A DNA stretch of 64,000 nt from Adiantum capillus-veneris (GCA_014529385.2 CM043942.1:33275969-33339968), one strand, 5' to 3'; positions 1-12,102 are shown, counted from the first letter of the stretch. Program-made: numbers and translations. The notes: a model not told the origin generated them from the sequence alone.

Positions 1-49
1 ACATTTTAATGCAATAAGTATGTAGCATTATTTTTTATTTGCAATATCG

Positions 50-131
<82 letters not shown>

Positions 132-193
132 GTTTTTGTTGTGCAGCCTCTCGCCATAAATCCTGCATGCCATCATCCTCCCTAAGACCATCA
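1..193 (+). repeat. 5' LTR (partial) of TR-GAG element
   Basis: Matches 1947-2139 base for base apart from a few substitutions and the length of its internal (TC)n tract (52-131). It ends in ...CCATCA, two bases before the primer-binding site. Confidence 0.85.
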
Positions 194-195
194 AC

Positions 196-207
196 TGGTA
201 TCAGAGC
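196..207 (+). other. Primer-binding site (initiator Met tRNA)
   Basis: TGGTATCAGAGC, the complement of the 3' end of plant initiator methionine tRNA, lies two bases after the LTR end. This is the standard copia primer site and fixes the LTR boundary at 193. Confidence 0.92.
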
Positions 208-680
208 AAGGTGGGGATAGGGTTGCAAGTTCACGTGCTTTGCTGAGGTCTTGGTTTACAAGCCAAGGAGATGGAGTATTTCTAGTCATGAGCCCACAAG
301 GCGGTGGTGATCCTACGACTGCATGCGGTATTGAGATGAGGAACCATAGCCTTTACAGCCTGGGAGCGTCATCATGAGACAAGGCCTCCCTACTCACTAC
401 TCGCGGTGTTGCAGAGAGCTACTCAGTGGTGTTGGACAGAGCTAGCCGGCCGTCAGAATACTACAGGTCGTTATTTTTTATAAACAACAAAAAAGGGGGA
501 TTTGATTAATATGTCTCCTATTGAAGCTAGGGTTCCCACATAGTGTGCTGGTACACTATGGCCACACCCTCATCCACACCCCCGGTGATCAGCAACAACA
601 GACAATACTAAGGATTTCTAAAGAAAACTTTGGATCATCCCATAAGAAACCCATATTATTAAGCGAGGGGTCACTTCAAC
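208..680 (+). other. Leader of TR-GAG element
   Basis: Untranslated leader between primer site and gag. I see no conserved ORF here; the short ORF at 521-706 overlaps the gag start in another frame and looks incidental. Confidence 0.5.
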
Positions 681-1528
681 ATGGCGTCGAAAGTCGACAA
701 ATATAATGGATCCGGTTTCCACACTTGGTGGATCAAGGTAAAAGGCTATTTGATGCGAAAAAACCTATGGAACATGGTCAAGCCTCTCGCAACCGACGAA
801 GCAAGCACTACAGCTGTAGTAACTCGAGCCCTCTCTGTTGAGCAACAAAGGAAAGAGGAACAAGCTTTTGGTATCATTCTAACTTCCTTACAAGACAACT
901 TTATTCATTATTTGGATGATGTTGATTCTTCAAGTGTTGCCTGGATAGAGTTAGAGAAGCTTTTCAGTGCCAAAGCTAAGTTTTCCAGAATGAGTTTAAA
1001 AATGGAGTTGTATTCTCTTTGCATGCGTGAAGATGAAAACATTGCAGCTTTAGCTAATAGATTGAAGAGCATCAAAATACAGCTCGATTATGTTGAAGCC
1101 CCTGTGCTAGATGAAGATCTGATAGCCATTTTTTGAATAGACTACCGGCAGAATTTTGTCAAATTGTAACTATTTTAAACGAGAAAGATCCCTTGCCTTC
1201 TTTGGATGGTATTGTTAACTCACTGCAGGAAGAAGAGAAACGAGTACCACGAATCAGCTCTTTCGTACCAGCTGCATATCTAGCTCGTGGTTGCACTTAA
1301 ACTACCAATTCAACCAGGCCTACTACCAGCACTACACCTTGTGCGATATGTGGACGCAGTAATCATCAAACCAAGGATTGTTTCATAAAAAATCCTTGCA
1401 CCCATTGTGGAAAGACTAATCATCCTTCGAACAAATGATTTAAGAAGAATAAGCGGCATATCAATATGGTTGAAGGTGATGAAGATGATGCAGCACCAAT
1501 GCTTTTCATAGAAAGTGATGTCCTGTAG
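681..1528 (+). pseudogene. gag: Copia-type Gag (UBN2/Retrotran_gag family), broken
   Basis: The protein would coat element RNA in virus-like particles. Residues 1-151 (681-1136) look like the copia gag_2/UBN2 fold, starting MASKVDKYNGSGFHTWW and running through helical segments. A one-base change in a T run near 1133 shifts the frame; the rest continues in the next frame to TAG at 1526-1528. That part has an in-frame TAA near 1297, an intact CX2CX4HX4C zinc knuckle (1340-1381), and a second knuckle whose last Cys codon is TGA near 1437. The C-terminus is acidic. About 282 codons in all, a complete gag with no pol behind it. This copy cannot make full-length Gag. Confidence 0.82.
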
Positions 1529-1804
1529 TTTGTTTTTCTTTAGTCTGTCTTTATGTTTCCTTTATGTCATCTATTTCTCAATAATTGTATCGGTTATAGA
1601 CACTACCATAAAAATATAATAGTAAGACCACCCTTTTTTGTTTGGTCGGGTTTTGGTATGTCTCACACTGATGGTTGTTTGAGGGAAGTACACACACACA
1701 CACCTATGCTGTAGTCAAAGGGGGTAACTTCTACTCATGGTTTCAGGTGAATGGACTCTGCCATGGTCTGTCTGTTTTGAGTCCATTGTCAGTGGTTTGG
1801 GCTT

Positions 1805-1814
1805 GAGGAGGGGG
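1805..1814 (+). other. Polypurine tract of TR-GAG element
   Basis: GAGGAGGGGG followed by TTGTTGGG; plus-strand priming here sets the 3' LTR start at 1816. Confidence 0.8.
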
Positions 1815-1815
1815 T

Positions 1816-1993
1816 TGTTGGGTATTCAAGACCTTTGCAGTGATTTCTAGCCTGTGGGAACACCTCTTCACACACGCAGAGGCTTAGTGGAGATTGCATG
1901 ATTCAAGGAGTGGTCGATATCACTTCACAAAGTTATATATGTAAAGACATTTTAATGCAATAGGTATGTAGCGTTATTTTTGTTTTGCAATAT

Positions 1994-2083
<90 letters not shown>

Positions 2084-2139
2084 GTTGTGCAGCCTCTCAC
2101 CATAAATCCTGCATGCCATCATCCTCCCTAAGACCATCA
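1816..2139 (+). repeat. 3' LTR of TR-GAG element
   Basis: Begins TGTTGGG and ends CCATCA, 324 bp. It contains a (CT)n tract at 1997-2080 at the same place as in the left LTR, so the microsatellite is part of the LTR. Confidence 0.85.
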
Positions 2140-2149
2140 CGAACTAGTA

Positions 2150-2792
2150 TACGCATTAGGACATCCATCATGCTACTGAACATACTAGGTGCTAACTAGC
2201 ATAAATGATGTTAATTAGCATACATCTTGTGCTGACTAGCTAACTTTATATGCTAGGTAGAACACAAGGCATGCTAACTAGCATACTCCATATGCTTACT
2301 AGCATACCCAGCCCAACTTTATAGATAGAACTTTATATGCTAGGTAGAACACAAGGCATGCTAACTAGCATACTCCTTATGCCAACCAGCATACTCCATA
2401 TGCTTAGTAGCATACCCAGCCCAACTTCTAGTTCTAACTAGCATAACCCTTGTCTTAAATAGCATAGCCATCATGCTAGTGAGTATACTAGGTGTTAACT
2501 AGCATAAGTGGTGTTAACTTGCATACCTTTTGTGTTGACCAACTAACTCTGTATGCTATTTAGAACTGAAGGCATGCTAATTAGCATACTCTGTATGCTA
2601 CCTAGCAAACTCCATATGCTAACTAGCATAATAACTTTCTATTAGACAACGTACTTATCATGACATTGAGCATACTAGGTATGTAACTAGCATACTAGGT
2701 TTGTTAACTAGCATACCAGGTATGTTAATCACCATACATATTGTGTTAACCAACTAGCTCTGTATGCTATTTAGAACCCAAGACATGCTAAC
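2150..2792. repeat. Palindromic minisatellite, left block
   Basis: Degenerate tandem repeat with core ATGCTAACTAGCATAC. TGCTA and TAGCA form an inverted repeat in each unit. A higher-order copy of about 90 bp is visible (2244-2320 against 2329-2426, both with GGTAGAACACAAGGCATG). The array resumes at 7921 after the copia insertion. Confidence 0.85.
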
Positions 2793-3019
2793 TATTGGAA
2801 TTAGGGTTGCAGAGAAACACACACAGCTTGGAGAAGACGAAGGAAGCTCAAGGCACACAATAGAGAGTGTGTTACTTAGTGTGCAATGGAAAGATAGATA
2901 GCCCTAGAGTGATGGGAAAAAATACAATGCACAGGGGAAAAAACCTCCTAAAGAGGGAAAAAATGCCCCGGCGGTCCTAGTGTGTTCACCCACATCACTA
3001 CCACATGTATATGGTAACA
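2793..3019 (-). repeat. 3' LTR of copia A
   Basis: Read on plus it runs TATTGGAATTAGG...TATATGGTAACA. The outer terminal dinucleotide is TA, against TG in the other copy, which is a C-to-T change on the element strand. Confidence 0.9.
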
Positions 3020-3033
3020 AATCCCCCTTGGAG
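3020..3033 (-). other. Polypurine tract of copia A
   Basis: On the minus strand AAGGGGGATT abuts the 3' LTR. Confidence 0.75.
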
Positions 3034-3094
3034 TGATGCGGTGAACGAGAGCTGGCACATGATTAAAGGGAAGTGCCATGCCCTGAGGAAAGGA

Positions 3095-6000
3095 TCAGTC
3101 CAGAAAGGGGAGTAAGCCCAAAGCTTTGTGGAAAGCTTCAAGCTTCTCACGAGACAATGCCTTTGTGAAAAGATCTGCAAGGTTGTCCTGTGTTGGCACA
3201 TGAGCCAAGCTGATCTCTCCTGCTGAGAGCCTCTCCCTGACATAGTGGTAATGCACCTCAATGTGCTTTGTGCGAGCATGAAAAACTAGGTTCCTCGCAA
3301 CTGCCAATGCGCTCTAACTGTCAGTGTAGATAGTGTTGGCAGTGTCCTGTCCAACACCCAAATCAGCCATAAGGCGTCTGAGCCATACACACTCAACCGT
3401 GTTGTGAAGACTGCCCTGTACTCAGCCTCACAACTCGAAGTGGCCACAATAGGTTGCTTCTTGCTCAACCATGATATACATGAACTGCCAAGCATGAAAC
3501 AAAAACCACTTGTGGACACTCGCGTGTCAAAACAACCAGCCCAATCTGAGTCCAAAAAATCATGTAAGTCTGGCAGCAATGATCCCCCCTTGGGATAAAA
3601 CAAGCCAAGATGTAAAGTGCCACTCAGGTAGCGGAAAATCCTCTTAACAGCCTGCCAATGCTTAGACCCTGGGCTATGCATAAATCTGCTGACCTGTGAG
3701 ACTGCAAAATGAATATCCGGCCTTGTGTTGCATACATAAATGAGACAGCCAACAGCAGTTTGGTAAAGAGTGACATCAGCAGGATCACCAGCATCATGTA
3801 GACTCAACTTCAAACCTGTTTCCATGGGAGTGGCAATAGGTTTGCAATCCTCAAGTCCAAACTTACATAGCAATGTCTCTATGTAACTTTTCTGACACAA
3901 GGCAATACCACCATCACACTGCTTAAACTGTATACCCAAATAATGATGCAACAGCCCCAAATCTTTCATCTTGAAAGTAGCATTCAAATCAGCCTTAAAT
4001 TCAGCAATATGTCTCTCATTTGGTCCAATGATCAGCAAATCATCAACATAAAGAACCACAATGAGAAGTACATCACCCTCACGCTTTACATACAATGTGC
4101 TTTATATTGGACTATTCCGAAAGCCTTGTTTGACCAAATGAGTGTCAACTTTCTCATACCAAGCATGAGGAGATTGCTTCAACCCATACAAAGCCTTGTT
4201 ACATTTTCACACTTTGTCCTCTTGTCCTTTTATGACAAAACTGCGAGGATGCGTTACATAAACTTCCTCAAATATGTCACCATTCAAGAAAGCAGTAACA
4301 ATGTCTGATTGATGTACATCCCAACCAAAATGAGCTTCCAATGCACATAGAAAACGCACAGTACTCATACGACAAGTGGGAGCAAAAGTCTCTTCATAAT
4401 CTATGCCTTTTTGTTGTGCATAACCCTTTGCAACAAGTCGAGCCTTATGGTGATCGATCTCACCATCCGGCTTGCGTTTCAACTTGTAAACCCACTTCGT
4501 ACCAATGACCTTTTTGCCAGGAGGAAAATCACATAAAGTCCATGTGTCATTCTCTATAAGTGCATCATATTCTGATTGCATGGCAGCCATCCAATTTTCT
4601 GAATTTTGTGCTTCATCAAAAGTCAGAGGCTCCTCAACATCATGTAAGCTAGACACAGCCAAAGCATAACAATCCGATGCATAAGATGCATGGCGAGAGC
4701 CTGAACGAGTACGACTAGACAAAGGTGCATCCAATTTACTGTCACGCAAAGTGTCCACCAGCCATTTTGGCATACCTCTAGCCTGCTCATTTTCAGCCCT
4801 TTCCTCATCAAGTACATCATGTACATCTACATCAGTAATAGGCTGATCTAGAACATTTTCAGAAACCCCCATAGGCTGTACATTTGCCTCATTGGAACTT
4901 ACATTCGTATTTCCACCACTGAAAAGAGGCAACAAAGTGTCATAAATGTCCTGTGAGCTCACATTACTGTCTCTAGTACATGACAGCAAGGGCTGAACAA
5001 AATCTTCCACAAACACCACATCCTGAGAAACCAGAATACGTTTTGTTTGCGGATGATACAACCTGTAACCTTTGGTTTCAGCACTATAACCAACAAAAAT
5101 ACATTTGACAGCCTTATCATCCAATTTTTTGCGCTGCACTTGTGGCACCAAAGCATATGCCAAACAGCCAAAAACACGCATGTGCTCAATAGAAGGCTTT
5201 CTATCATGCCATGCTTCATATGGAGTAATAGACTACAAAGCTTTCGTAGGACACCTGTTAAGTACATAAGTGGCACACATAATGGCCTCAAGCCAAAAAG
5301 AATGCGGCAAAGCTTGACTTTTGACCATACAGCGTGCCATTTCCGTCAGTGATCTGTTTTTCCTCTCAGCAACACCATTTTGCTGAGGTGTATAAGGCAC
5401 TGTACATTAGTGTTTTATCCCACGACTAGCCAGAAATGCATTAAATTCATGAGACATATACTCCCCCCCTCGATCAGAACGGAGGGTGCCCATAGTACAT
5501 TTCGAGACATTTTCAACCATAGCCAGAAATTGTTTGAAGCACATAAAAACTTCGGACTTTGCTTTAAGCGGAAATACCCATGCATGCCTGGAGTAATCAT
5601 CAATGAAAGTCACGAAGTACAGGTAATTGCCCAAGGACGGAGTTTGCATGGGCCCACAAACATCACTATGCACAAGCTACAGCATGCATGTGGCCCGAAC
5701 TGAACCATCCTTTGGAAATTTAGAACGCTGCATCTTACCCAAAATACACCCTTCACAAACATGTTTGACAGGTGCTTCAAGAGGTGGCAAAGAAGCAACC
5801 ATATCAGATTTCTGCAAACACAGCAAACTGGCAAAATTCAGATGACCAAAACGTGCATGCCAAAGTTTTGCATCTGAAATAGCCCTTGAATCTGCAACAG
5901 CATTTGCAAAGTTTTGTCCACACTTGTCATACAAAGTGAGCTCATACAGCCCACCGCACAAAAGGCCAGATGCAACAATTTCATCACCAAAACTGAGATC

Positions 6001-7380
6001 ATGAATTGTACATCTCTCATCCACAAATTTGACTACAAGTCCAAGTCTAGCAAGTGCGGATACGGACAAGAGATTCCTCTTGATCCCAGGTACATAAAGT
6101 GCATCAACAAGTGTGAAGGAACTGCCATTAGCAGTAGTGAGCACAATCTTTCCAGCTCCCTGAACTGGATAAGAGGCGTTGTTGGCACAAGTGACTGAAT
6201 TCCCATCAGGGATAGACTCGAGAGAGGTAAACAATTCACGATGTGAGGTAATGTGCTTTGTAGCACCACTGTCGAAATACCACACATGTGAATCTGCAGC
6301 AACTGACAAGCATGCATCATGGACAACACGATTGTAAGTGCACTCTGCGCTAAAAGCCCATTCTGCATCAACATCAGCAACACAATCTCCTTTCACAGAA
6401 GACTCAACAATGGCTGCATTTGTAGTGGAACCAGCATTTGCAGTGGAACCACCCTCTTTCTTCTTAGCCTCTTTGGCCTTCAACTGAGGACACGACTTGA
6501 TCAAGTGATCATTGGCTTTACAATAATGGCAACGCATCTTCTTTTTGCCCTTATCACCAGAATTGCCAGACGAAGTACTACCAGCAGAAACATTATGAAC
6601 AGTATTTTTTCCACTCGCAGCAGAACCATAAGAAGCGGCTGCATTACTGTTACCACCCTTTCTTTGAGAAGCAATAAAAGCCTGTTCAACTGCACGCTGC
6701 CTAGTCCTGTTTTTTCTGGAAAGTGACTCTTGCAACAACAATGTGCATAATGCATCAAACTTGACAACTTTAGGATTTCCTTGGGTCATAAGTCTCCAAG
6801 TACAAGCAAAAGTCTCGTAGGAATCTGGTAAGGCATCAAGAACAGTCTGCACAAGGGAACTATCTGAAATGACTTCACCTATAGAAATAAGCTGCTCATT
6901 GATATCCTTGACACTAGCAAGGAAAGTGTCCATATCATCTTCCTCATGCATAATCTTCGACTCCAGCTCTTTACGCAGCAAAGCAATTTTAGCCTCATTG
7001 CGGCTTGCATAAAGACCTGCTAGAATATCCCAAGCCTGTTTTGCAGATTTTGCTGAACGGATGTGAGGAACAATGGTGCGCTTCACAGACAACACAATCA
7101 ATGCATGAGCCTGCGCATCCTTAACATCCCAACGAGCTTGTTTTGCCGTAGGCAAAACAACTCTAACAGCTGCAATCCTTGCAGCAAGACCTGCAACATC
7201 CTCAACATCGCCTACATCCTCAGAACCAAGACGTACATCAATGCCCTGCACAATGTTCCAGACACCCTTTGACACAAGAACATGTTGCATCATATAAGCC
7301 CACATAGGGTAGTTGTACCCATCCAACCTGTCCTCAGCAACAAACATCTTGAACACATCTGTGTTGTTGTTGTCAGCCAT
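3095..7380 (-). pseudogene. gag-pol: Copia A Gag-Pol polyprotein with nonsense codons and one frameshift
   Basis: The usual copia order gag, protease, integrase, RT, RNase H in about 1,430 codons. Gag starts MADNNNTDVFKMF at 7380. Its CCHC knuckle lies near 6490-6531. The protease has an intact D-S-G-A (about 6270). The integrase has H...H and CEGC (about 5850-5740) followed by HSDVCGP and the DDE core. RT carries YVDD at 4040-4051. RNase H has EAEYRA. Breaks are TAG at 5677, TAA near 5407, TAG near 5232, TGA at 4207, TAA near 4096, a one-base frameshift near 3395 and TAG at 3314. Gag and protease are uninterrupted up to 5677. Not functional as it stands. Confidence 0.93.
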
Positions 7381-7680
7381 GGTAAATGCTGCACCTGATG
7401 TGAAAACTGCCCGAAAATAGGAGAAACGGATCGGGAACAACCTGTGCTATATAGCACAAACCCTAGAAGACTATAAGGCACCTCTTATGCAGAAAATGGC
7501 ACTGACAGAAATTCTCCACAAAATGACGAAATAGAGTGTGCAGTACTGCCTGTAGTGGAAACGGAGCTTCCCCAAAATTTTTGTCGACCTGCGAACGCTC
7601 GCCAAAGCTCACTGAAGTCGGAGAAAGTGAGCAGGTGTGTGATGGAGCAGCTGGCGACTAAGCCCGGGAGGACGTGACCT

Positions 7681-7692
7681 GCTCTGATACCA
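7681..7692 (-). other. Primer-binding site of copia A
   Basis: GCTCTGATACCA on plus is the reverse complement of TGGTATCAGAGC (initiator Met tRNA), two bases from the LTR. Confidence 0.93.
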
Positions 7693-7694
7693 AT

Positions 7695-7920
7695 TGTTGG
7701 AATTAGGGTTGCAAAGAAACATACACAGCTTGGAGAAGACGAAGGAAGCTCAAGGCACACAATAGAGAGTGTGTTACTTAGTGTGCAATGGAAAGATAGA
7801 TAGCCCTAGAGTGATGGGCGTATAAACAATGCACGGGGGAAAAACCTCCTAAAGAGGGAAAAAATTCCCCGGCGGTCCTAGTGTGTTCACACACATCACT
7901 ACCACATGTATATGGTAACA
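7695..7920 (-). repeat. 5' LTR of copia A
   Basis: TGTTGGAATTAGG...ATGGTAACA, 226 bp, with correct TG...CA ends. It matches 2793-3019 except for small changes in the middle. Confidence 0.93.
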
Positions 7921-8035
7921 CTAACTCCATATGCTAACTAGCATAGTCAATATGCTAACCAACACAGTCCATATGCTAACTAGCGAAAGTCTACAGATCA
8001 GTATGCTATTGATCAGCATATACAAGCTACTAGGC
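7921..8035. repeat. Palindromic minisatellite, right block
   Basis: Continues the array at 2150-2792: ATATGCTAACTAGCATAG and variants, starting with the CTAAC target duplication. Confidence 0.85.
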
Positions 8036-8099
8036 ACTAGAGATGCAATGCATAAAATGCATAAGTTATGGTATACGTATTTGATTGAGGTGCACTAGG

Positions 8100-8754
8100 T
8101 GTTCTATGTACCTTTTCCTCCCATCCTCTTTCGACAAACATGCTTCTTGTTTGGTGAAACACGAGTCTCCACTTTCCAAAATGTGTAGACAAATTCCTTA
8201 ATTTCATTTGTGATAGGGCTATGATGGTGTTGCTTGTGACATGAAACCAATGAAACAATCGACCATCAACATCGAGCTTCGCTTGTCGTGATCTCCCCTT
8301 GTGCAAGGTGCGACGATTGACATTTAGGACCCTAGCAATTTTTGCAATAGGCATGTTTTCCTTTGAATTCAACATCATCTGGAATGCTACATTCTTCAAA
8401 AACAACTCCTCATTGGAACCTAGCTGCTTGACGGTAGCCAATGTGCTACGGACATTGGAGACAATTGCGATCTGTACAGCAGCCTCCTCCTTGAAAGACT
8501 CATCATGGATCGCCTGAACATGCGGACGTTGAGCAAAAAGATTCCAAATTTCCCACTGCTTTTGTACTAAAACCTTCAGTCCTACTCTGGAAAGCTCTCA
8601 CAATCTCAAAGGAGATTTTCTTTTTCTCCTCATTGTTGAGGGCATGATGTTGTCGCTCAAATTTCATTTGTTTTTGCTCCCATTGTTTCCTCTTTCTTAC
8701 TCTCTCATATTTCTTGATTATAGAAAGAGCTGGATCTTGGGAGTTGTAATTCAT
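8100..8754 (-). pseudogene. Broken ORF with helix-turn-helix-like segment, possibly transposase-derived
   Basis: Three overlapping minus-strand frames read as one decayed protein. 8754-8503 is very basic and helical (IIKKYERVRKRKQWEQKQ). The frame then changes near 8550 and continues with many Q and V residues into MPIAKIARVLNVNRRTLHKG (about 8355-8296), which looks like a psq/Hin-type helix-turn-helix. After another frame change near 8235 a third piece contains WKVETRVSPNKKHVCRKR. DNA binding followed by a W...SPN...RKR block suggests a transposase or a domesticated derivative. I cannot name the family. No terminal inverted repeats were found. Confidence 0.45.
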
Positions 8755-8759
8755 TCCCT

Positions 8760-9111
8760 GCAGTGGCTCTCTTTTGCTTTTTTCTGAGAACTCTAGAGGT
8801 GCATAATATGTTACTTAAAGTCACTTAAATGTATAGCTGTCAACACTTGATGTTGTAATACACACATACTATGAACAAATGCCCTCACAAAACTATAGAT
8901 GTGACAAACAAAACCAATGACTTCATTTGGTGTGGGAGCCCACACATAAGATTTGCTTACCATTTACAGTACGGCTCCATTTCCAGCATCGGAGCTAGTG
9001 GAAATAATGTTGGCTGCTGGTTCTCCATTTCTGTAGGTCTGTGCCAGAACGAGAGAAACAGCTCAGCTTTGACAACTAATCTCTCACGCAAGATTCCGGG
9101 CGTAAGGAACG

Positions 9112-9143
<32 letters not shown>

Positions 9144-9166
9144 CAAGGCTCAGCAAACTGCCTAAT

Positions 9167-9203
<37 letters not shown>

Positions 9204-9370
9204 CCCCACGTCTTCTTTAGTAACTAAAAATAGAGGCACATGAGGAGGGAAAATAATTTTTTTATGGAACATTTGAAATTCAAAGGACTTGCCCATCCTT
9301 TTTTTAGTATATGCTAACAAGCACTAGTAACTAGCACTGTCCGGGACAACATATTCAATGACATGTTAAC
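8760..9370. other. Intergenic, two short (GA)n tracts
   Basis: Contains (GA)n at 9115-9141 and 9171-9200 and no convincing ORF. The short ORF at 8871-9116 has no recognisable features. It ends at the truncated 5' edge of the chromovirus. Confidence 0.5.
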
Positions 9371-11389
9371 ATGCTTCTACCATACTATAGACGCTTCATA
9401 GAAAAGTTTTCGCTAATAGCAAGACTAATACATGACCTAACCAAGAAAAAAGTTAGGTATACATGGTCTGCCAAGGAGAATAATTCTTTTGAAAAGCTTA
9501 AAGAAAATCTTATCTCTCAACCTGTGCTTACACTACCGAATCTCTCAAAGCCATTTGAGGTCCAATGTGACGCTTATGGTGATTGCCTTGGAGTTGTTTT
9601 GCTCCAAGAAGGGCATGCCCTAGCCTATGAAAGTAGAAGGCTCGACCCTATTGAGCAAGCTCTAGGCATATATGAAAAGGAACTCCTCACAGTTCTACAT
9701 GTCTTAGACTCATGGAAGCACTATTATTGGGGACTCTTTTCATTTTGCAAATGGATCTCCAAAGTCTTAAGTACTTCATGACGTAGACCAAGCTCTCCAA
9801 CAAAAAAATGAGGTGGGAAAATTTCCTTTTGCAATTTCATTTTCATATTTCTCACATTGATGGCAATCATAATCAAGTAGCCGATGCACTCTCAAGCCAA
9901 CTGAGAGTGAATGCGGTTTCCATGGCAACTCACAATGATCTATCTTCTATGATAGATGAGTATGCCTATTGATCCCGACTTTAGAGATGTGATTTCAGTC
10001 CTTGCACTAGGGAAGAAAGAGAAACCATTTACTTTACAAGATGGTTATCTTCTGTATGGCAATAGACTATGCATTACTAGCTTGCTACGTGAGAAAGTAA
10101 TGTATGAATCTCATGCTCCTCCTTATGTAGGGCATAGAGGGTTTCAGTCTACCCTAAAAGGGATTGAAACATATTTCTATTGGCCTACCATGAAAGAAAA
10201 CATACAAGAGTATGTTTCTAAATGTGTGGTATGCCAAAAGACGAAGTTTGATAGAGGGAAGAAACCTGGATTGCTTCAACCTTTACCAATCCCTAATTCA
10301 CCATGGGAGAGCATATCCATGGATTTTATCCTAGGATTGCCTAAGTCTATCCATGGGAATACGGGAATATAGACGATAGTAGACAGGTTCAGTAAACAAG
10401 CTCATTTTATACCTGTCAAAAAGACTATCAAATGGCATCCCTCTTCATTTCACAAATCTTCAAGTACCATGGCTTGCCAATGTCCATAGTGTCGGATAGA
10501 GATCCTAGAATGACCAGTAATTTTTGGAATGGTCTCTTTGAGAATTTAGGAACAAGGCAAAATTTCTCTTTGGCCTATCACCCGCAAACGGCTGGCCAAA
10601 GTGAAATAGCTAACCTAGCAATTCTCGATCTACTAAAAGCCTATGTAACGAAAGTAGATCAAAGATCCCAATGGGATTAGAACTTACCCTCAGTGGAGTA
10701 TGCCAACAATAACATTGTACATACTTCCACAAGAAAAGCACCTTTTGAGGTAATTTAGGGAATATCGAAAAGTCCCCTGCTACTTAAGGTACACGAGAAG
10801 ATCTTCGTTGCAGATGATTATAGCTGAGACCTGCAAGAATCTTTCCAAAAGATTAAGGATGCTATCTCTATCTCACAGAAAAGGCAAAAGGCTACTACTG
10901 ACAAGCACAAAAGAGCCTAAGCCTTTAACGAAAATGATTGGATCTTACTCAAATTTCCCAAGGCTCGATTAAGGCACACGACAGGGAAGAATCCTACAAG
11001 ACACCAAAAGTACTATGCTAAGTTAGCAAAAAGGTACTATGGTCCCTTCGAGATTCTTAGGCCAATCAATGAGATGGCCTATCAAATCAAGTTGCCCAAC
11101 CATTGGCTCATACACAATACTTTCCATGTGAGCCTACTAAAGACTTACAAGGACAGCCACCTCAAGAACCAACTATTGAAGACCCACCGGAGATCGAGGA
11201 CCAAGAAGAGGTGCTGCAGCCCGACTCCATTCTCCGACATGAAGACAAGGTATTAAGAGGCAGTAAATCTATCCAATGATATCTTATTAAGTTTAAGAAT
11301 TATCCTTTTGAAGATGCTAGATGGATGCAAGGCATAAAATTAAAGGATAACCTAAACGTTGTCAATGCTTACAATGCTTCCCTAGAGTA
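9371..11389 (+). pseudogene. pol: Ty3/gypsy chromovirus Pol, 5'-truncated (RNase H, integrase, chromodomain)
   Basis: Starts inside the RT thumb (YYRRFIEKFSLIARLIHDL), then RNase H (CDAYGDCLGVVLLQEG), then the integrase zinc finger (H...H near 10110-10135, CVVCQ near 10225). The catalytic core includes DFILGLP, a second Asp in [13 protein letters not shown] (about 10490-10525) and the Glu in QSEIAN. The C-terminus near 11240-11330 reads as a chromodomain (LIKFKNYPFEDARWM), the mark of chromoviruses. There are frameshifts near 9740, 9955 and 11160. Stops include TAG near 9784 and 10370, TAG near 10678 and TAA near 11392. The 5' LTR, gag, protease and most of RT are missing. Confidence 0.88.
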
Positions 11390-11691
11390 AGCAAATGCAC
11401 AAATGTTTACAATGAACAAAGTTTTTGTCTTATAAGACTCTCTTTTTTCTTTATTGTGCACAAAACACCAAGTAGAGCTTGTCACTCTACTATGGAAGAT
11501 TGATAAGACTAATGTCAGACATGCTTGCGGCAGCTTAGGCTCTCAAGCGCCAAATGGATTAGTCATCCATTCTGGAATGATGTCGTAGGGTACCATAGGG
11601 ATCCTCTACCCGCTAGAAAAAGGACTAATGAATAGGTTTTATCTTCTCTACCCCATATTCGAGGACGACTATGATTTCACGAGAGAGGTAA
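11390..11691 (+). other. 3' untranslated region and polypurine tract of chromovirus
   Basis: Non-coding, ending ATTCGAGGACGACTATG and then GAGAGAGGTAA. The 'cgaggacga' box before the polypurine tract is typical of plant chromoviruses. Confidence 0.6.
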
Positions 11692-12062
11692 TGTCATAAG
11701 TAATATCTACTTCTCCTAAATGATTTTCTCATGTTAAACTGATCATTTAATATGGGGAAGTGCTAGGGGAGAAAAAGCTAGAATATTGGTTAAGCTAGCA
11801 GACCAGCCACAGTAGGGATCCAAAGGAGGGAAAATAGGGATACAAAGGGGGGGCCATCTGCAAAAGAGCAAGGTGCAACAATGGGCTTTAAAGACCCTAG
11901 GGTTCAGCCCATTAATACTTCCAAAATGCTAAGGTTCCAAAACTCAAAGGTTGTGTCCAAAGGTCAAACACTAGGAAAATTGGATGCTCTATGTGTCTAC
12001 CAAAAAGTCTTCACAACTCCTACATAGGAGGGGGCGAGCCTTGAAAGTAGGGGATGAGAGAG

Positions 12063-12064
<2 letters not shown>

Positions 12065-12102
<38 letters not shown>

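Larger units (their letters stand above)
1..2139 (+). mobile_element. Gag-only LTR retrotransposon (TR-GAG type), 5' end outside window
   Basis: Two near-identical LTR segments (1-193 and 1947-2139) flank an interior that encodes a Gag protein and nothing else. A primer-binding site follows the left LTR and a polypurine tract precedes the right one. The interior is about 1.6 kb, so protease, integrase and RT are absent rather than decayed. TR-GAG elements are a known non-autonomous plant class presumed to be mobilised by a related autonomous copia element. The left LTR lacks roughly its first 131 bases because the window starts inside it, so no target duplication can be checked. Confidence 0.85.
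2793..7920 (-). mobile_element. Complete Ty1/copia retrotransposon (copia A), TSD CTAAC
   Basis: A 5.1-kb element on the minus strand with two LTRs of 226-227 bp, primer site at 7681-7692 and polypurine tract next to the left LTR. Target duplication CTAAC is present at 2788-2792 and 7921-7925. The target lies in the repeat unit GCTAACTAGC, so the element sits inside the minisatellite. The LTRs differ at only a few positions, so the insertion is fairly young, yet its polyprotein already carries several stops. Confidence 0.95.

Noticed and set aside
52-131. Open frames of RERERER or LSLSLSL across (GA/CT)n tracts here and at many other places
   Set aside because: A GA or CT dinucleotide repeat is open in every frame; these are products of the repeat, not genes.
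2150-2792. CRISPR-like array
   Set aside because: Units are contiguous, diverged and palindromic without unique spacers, in a plant nuclear sequence; it is a minisatellite.
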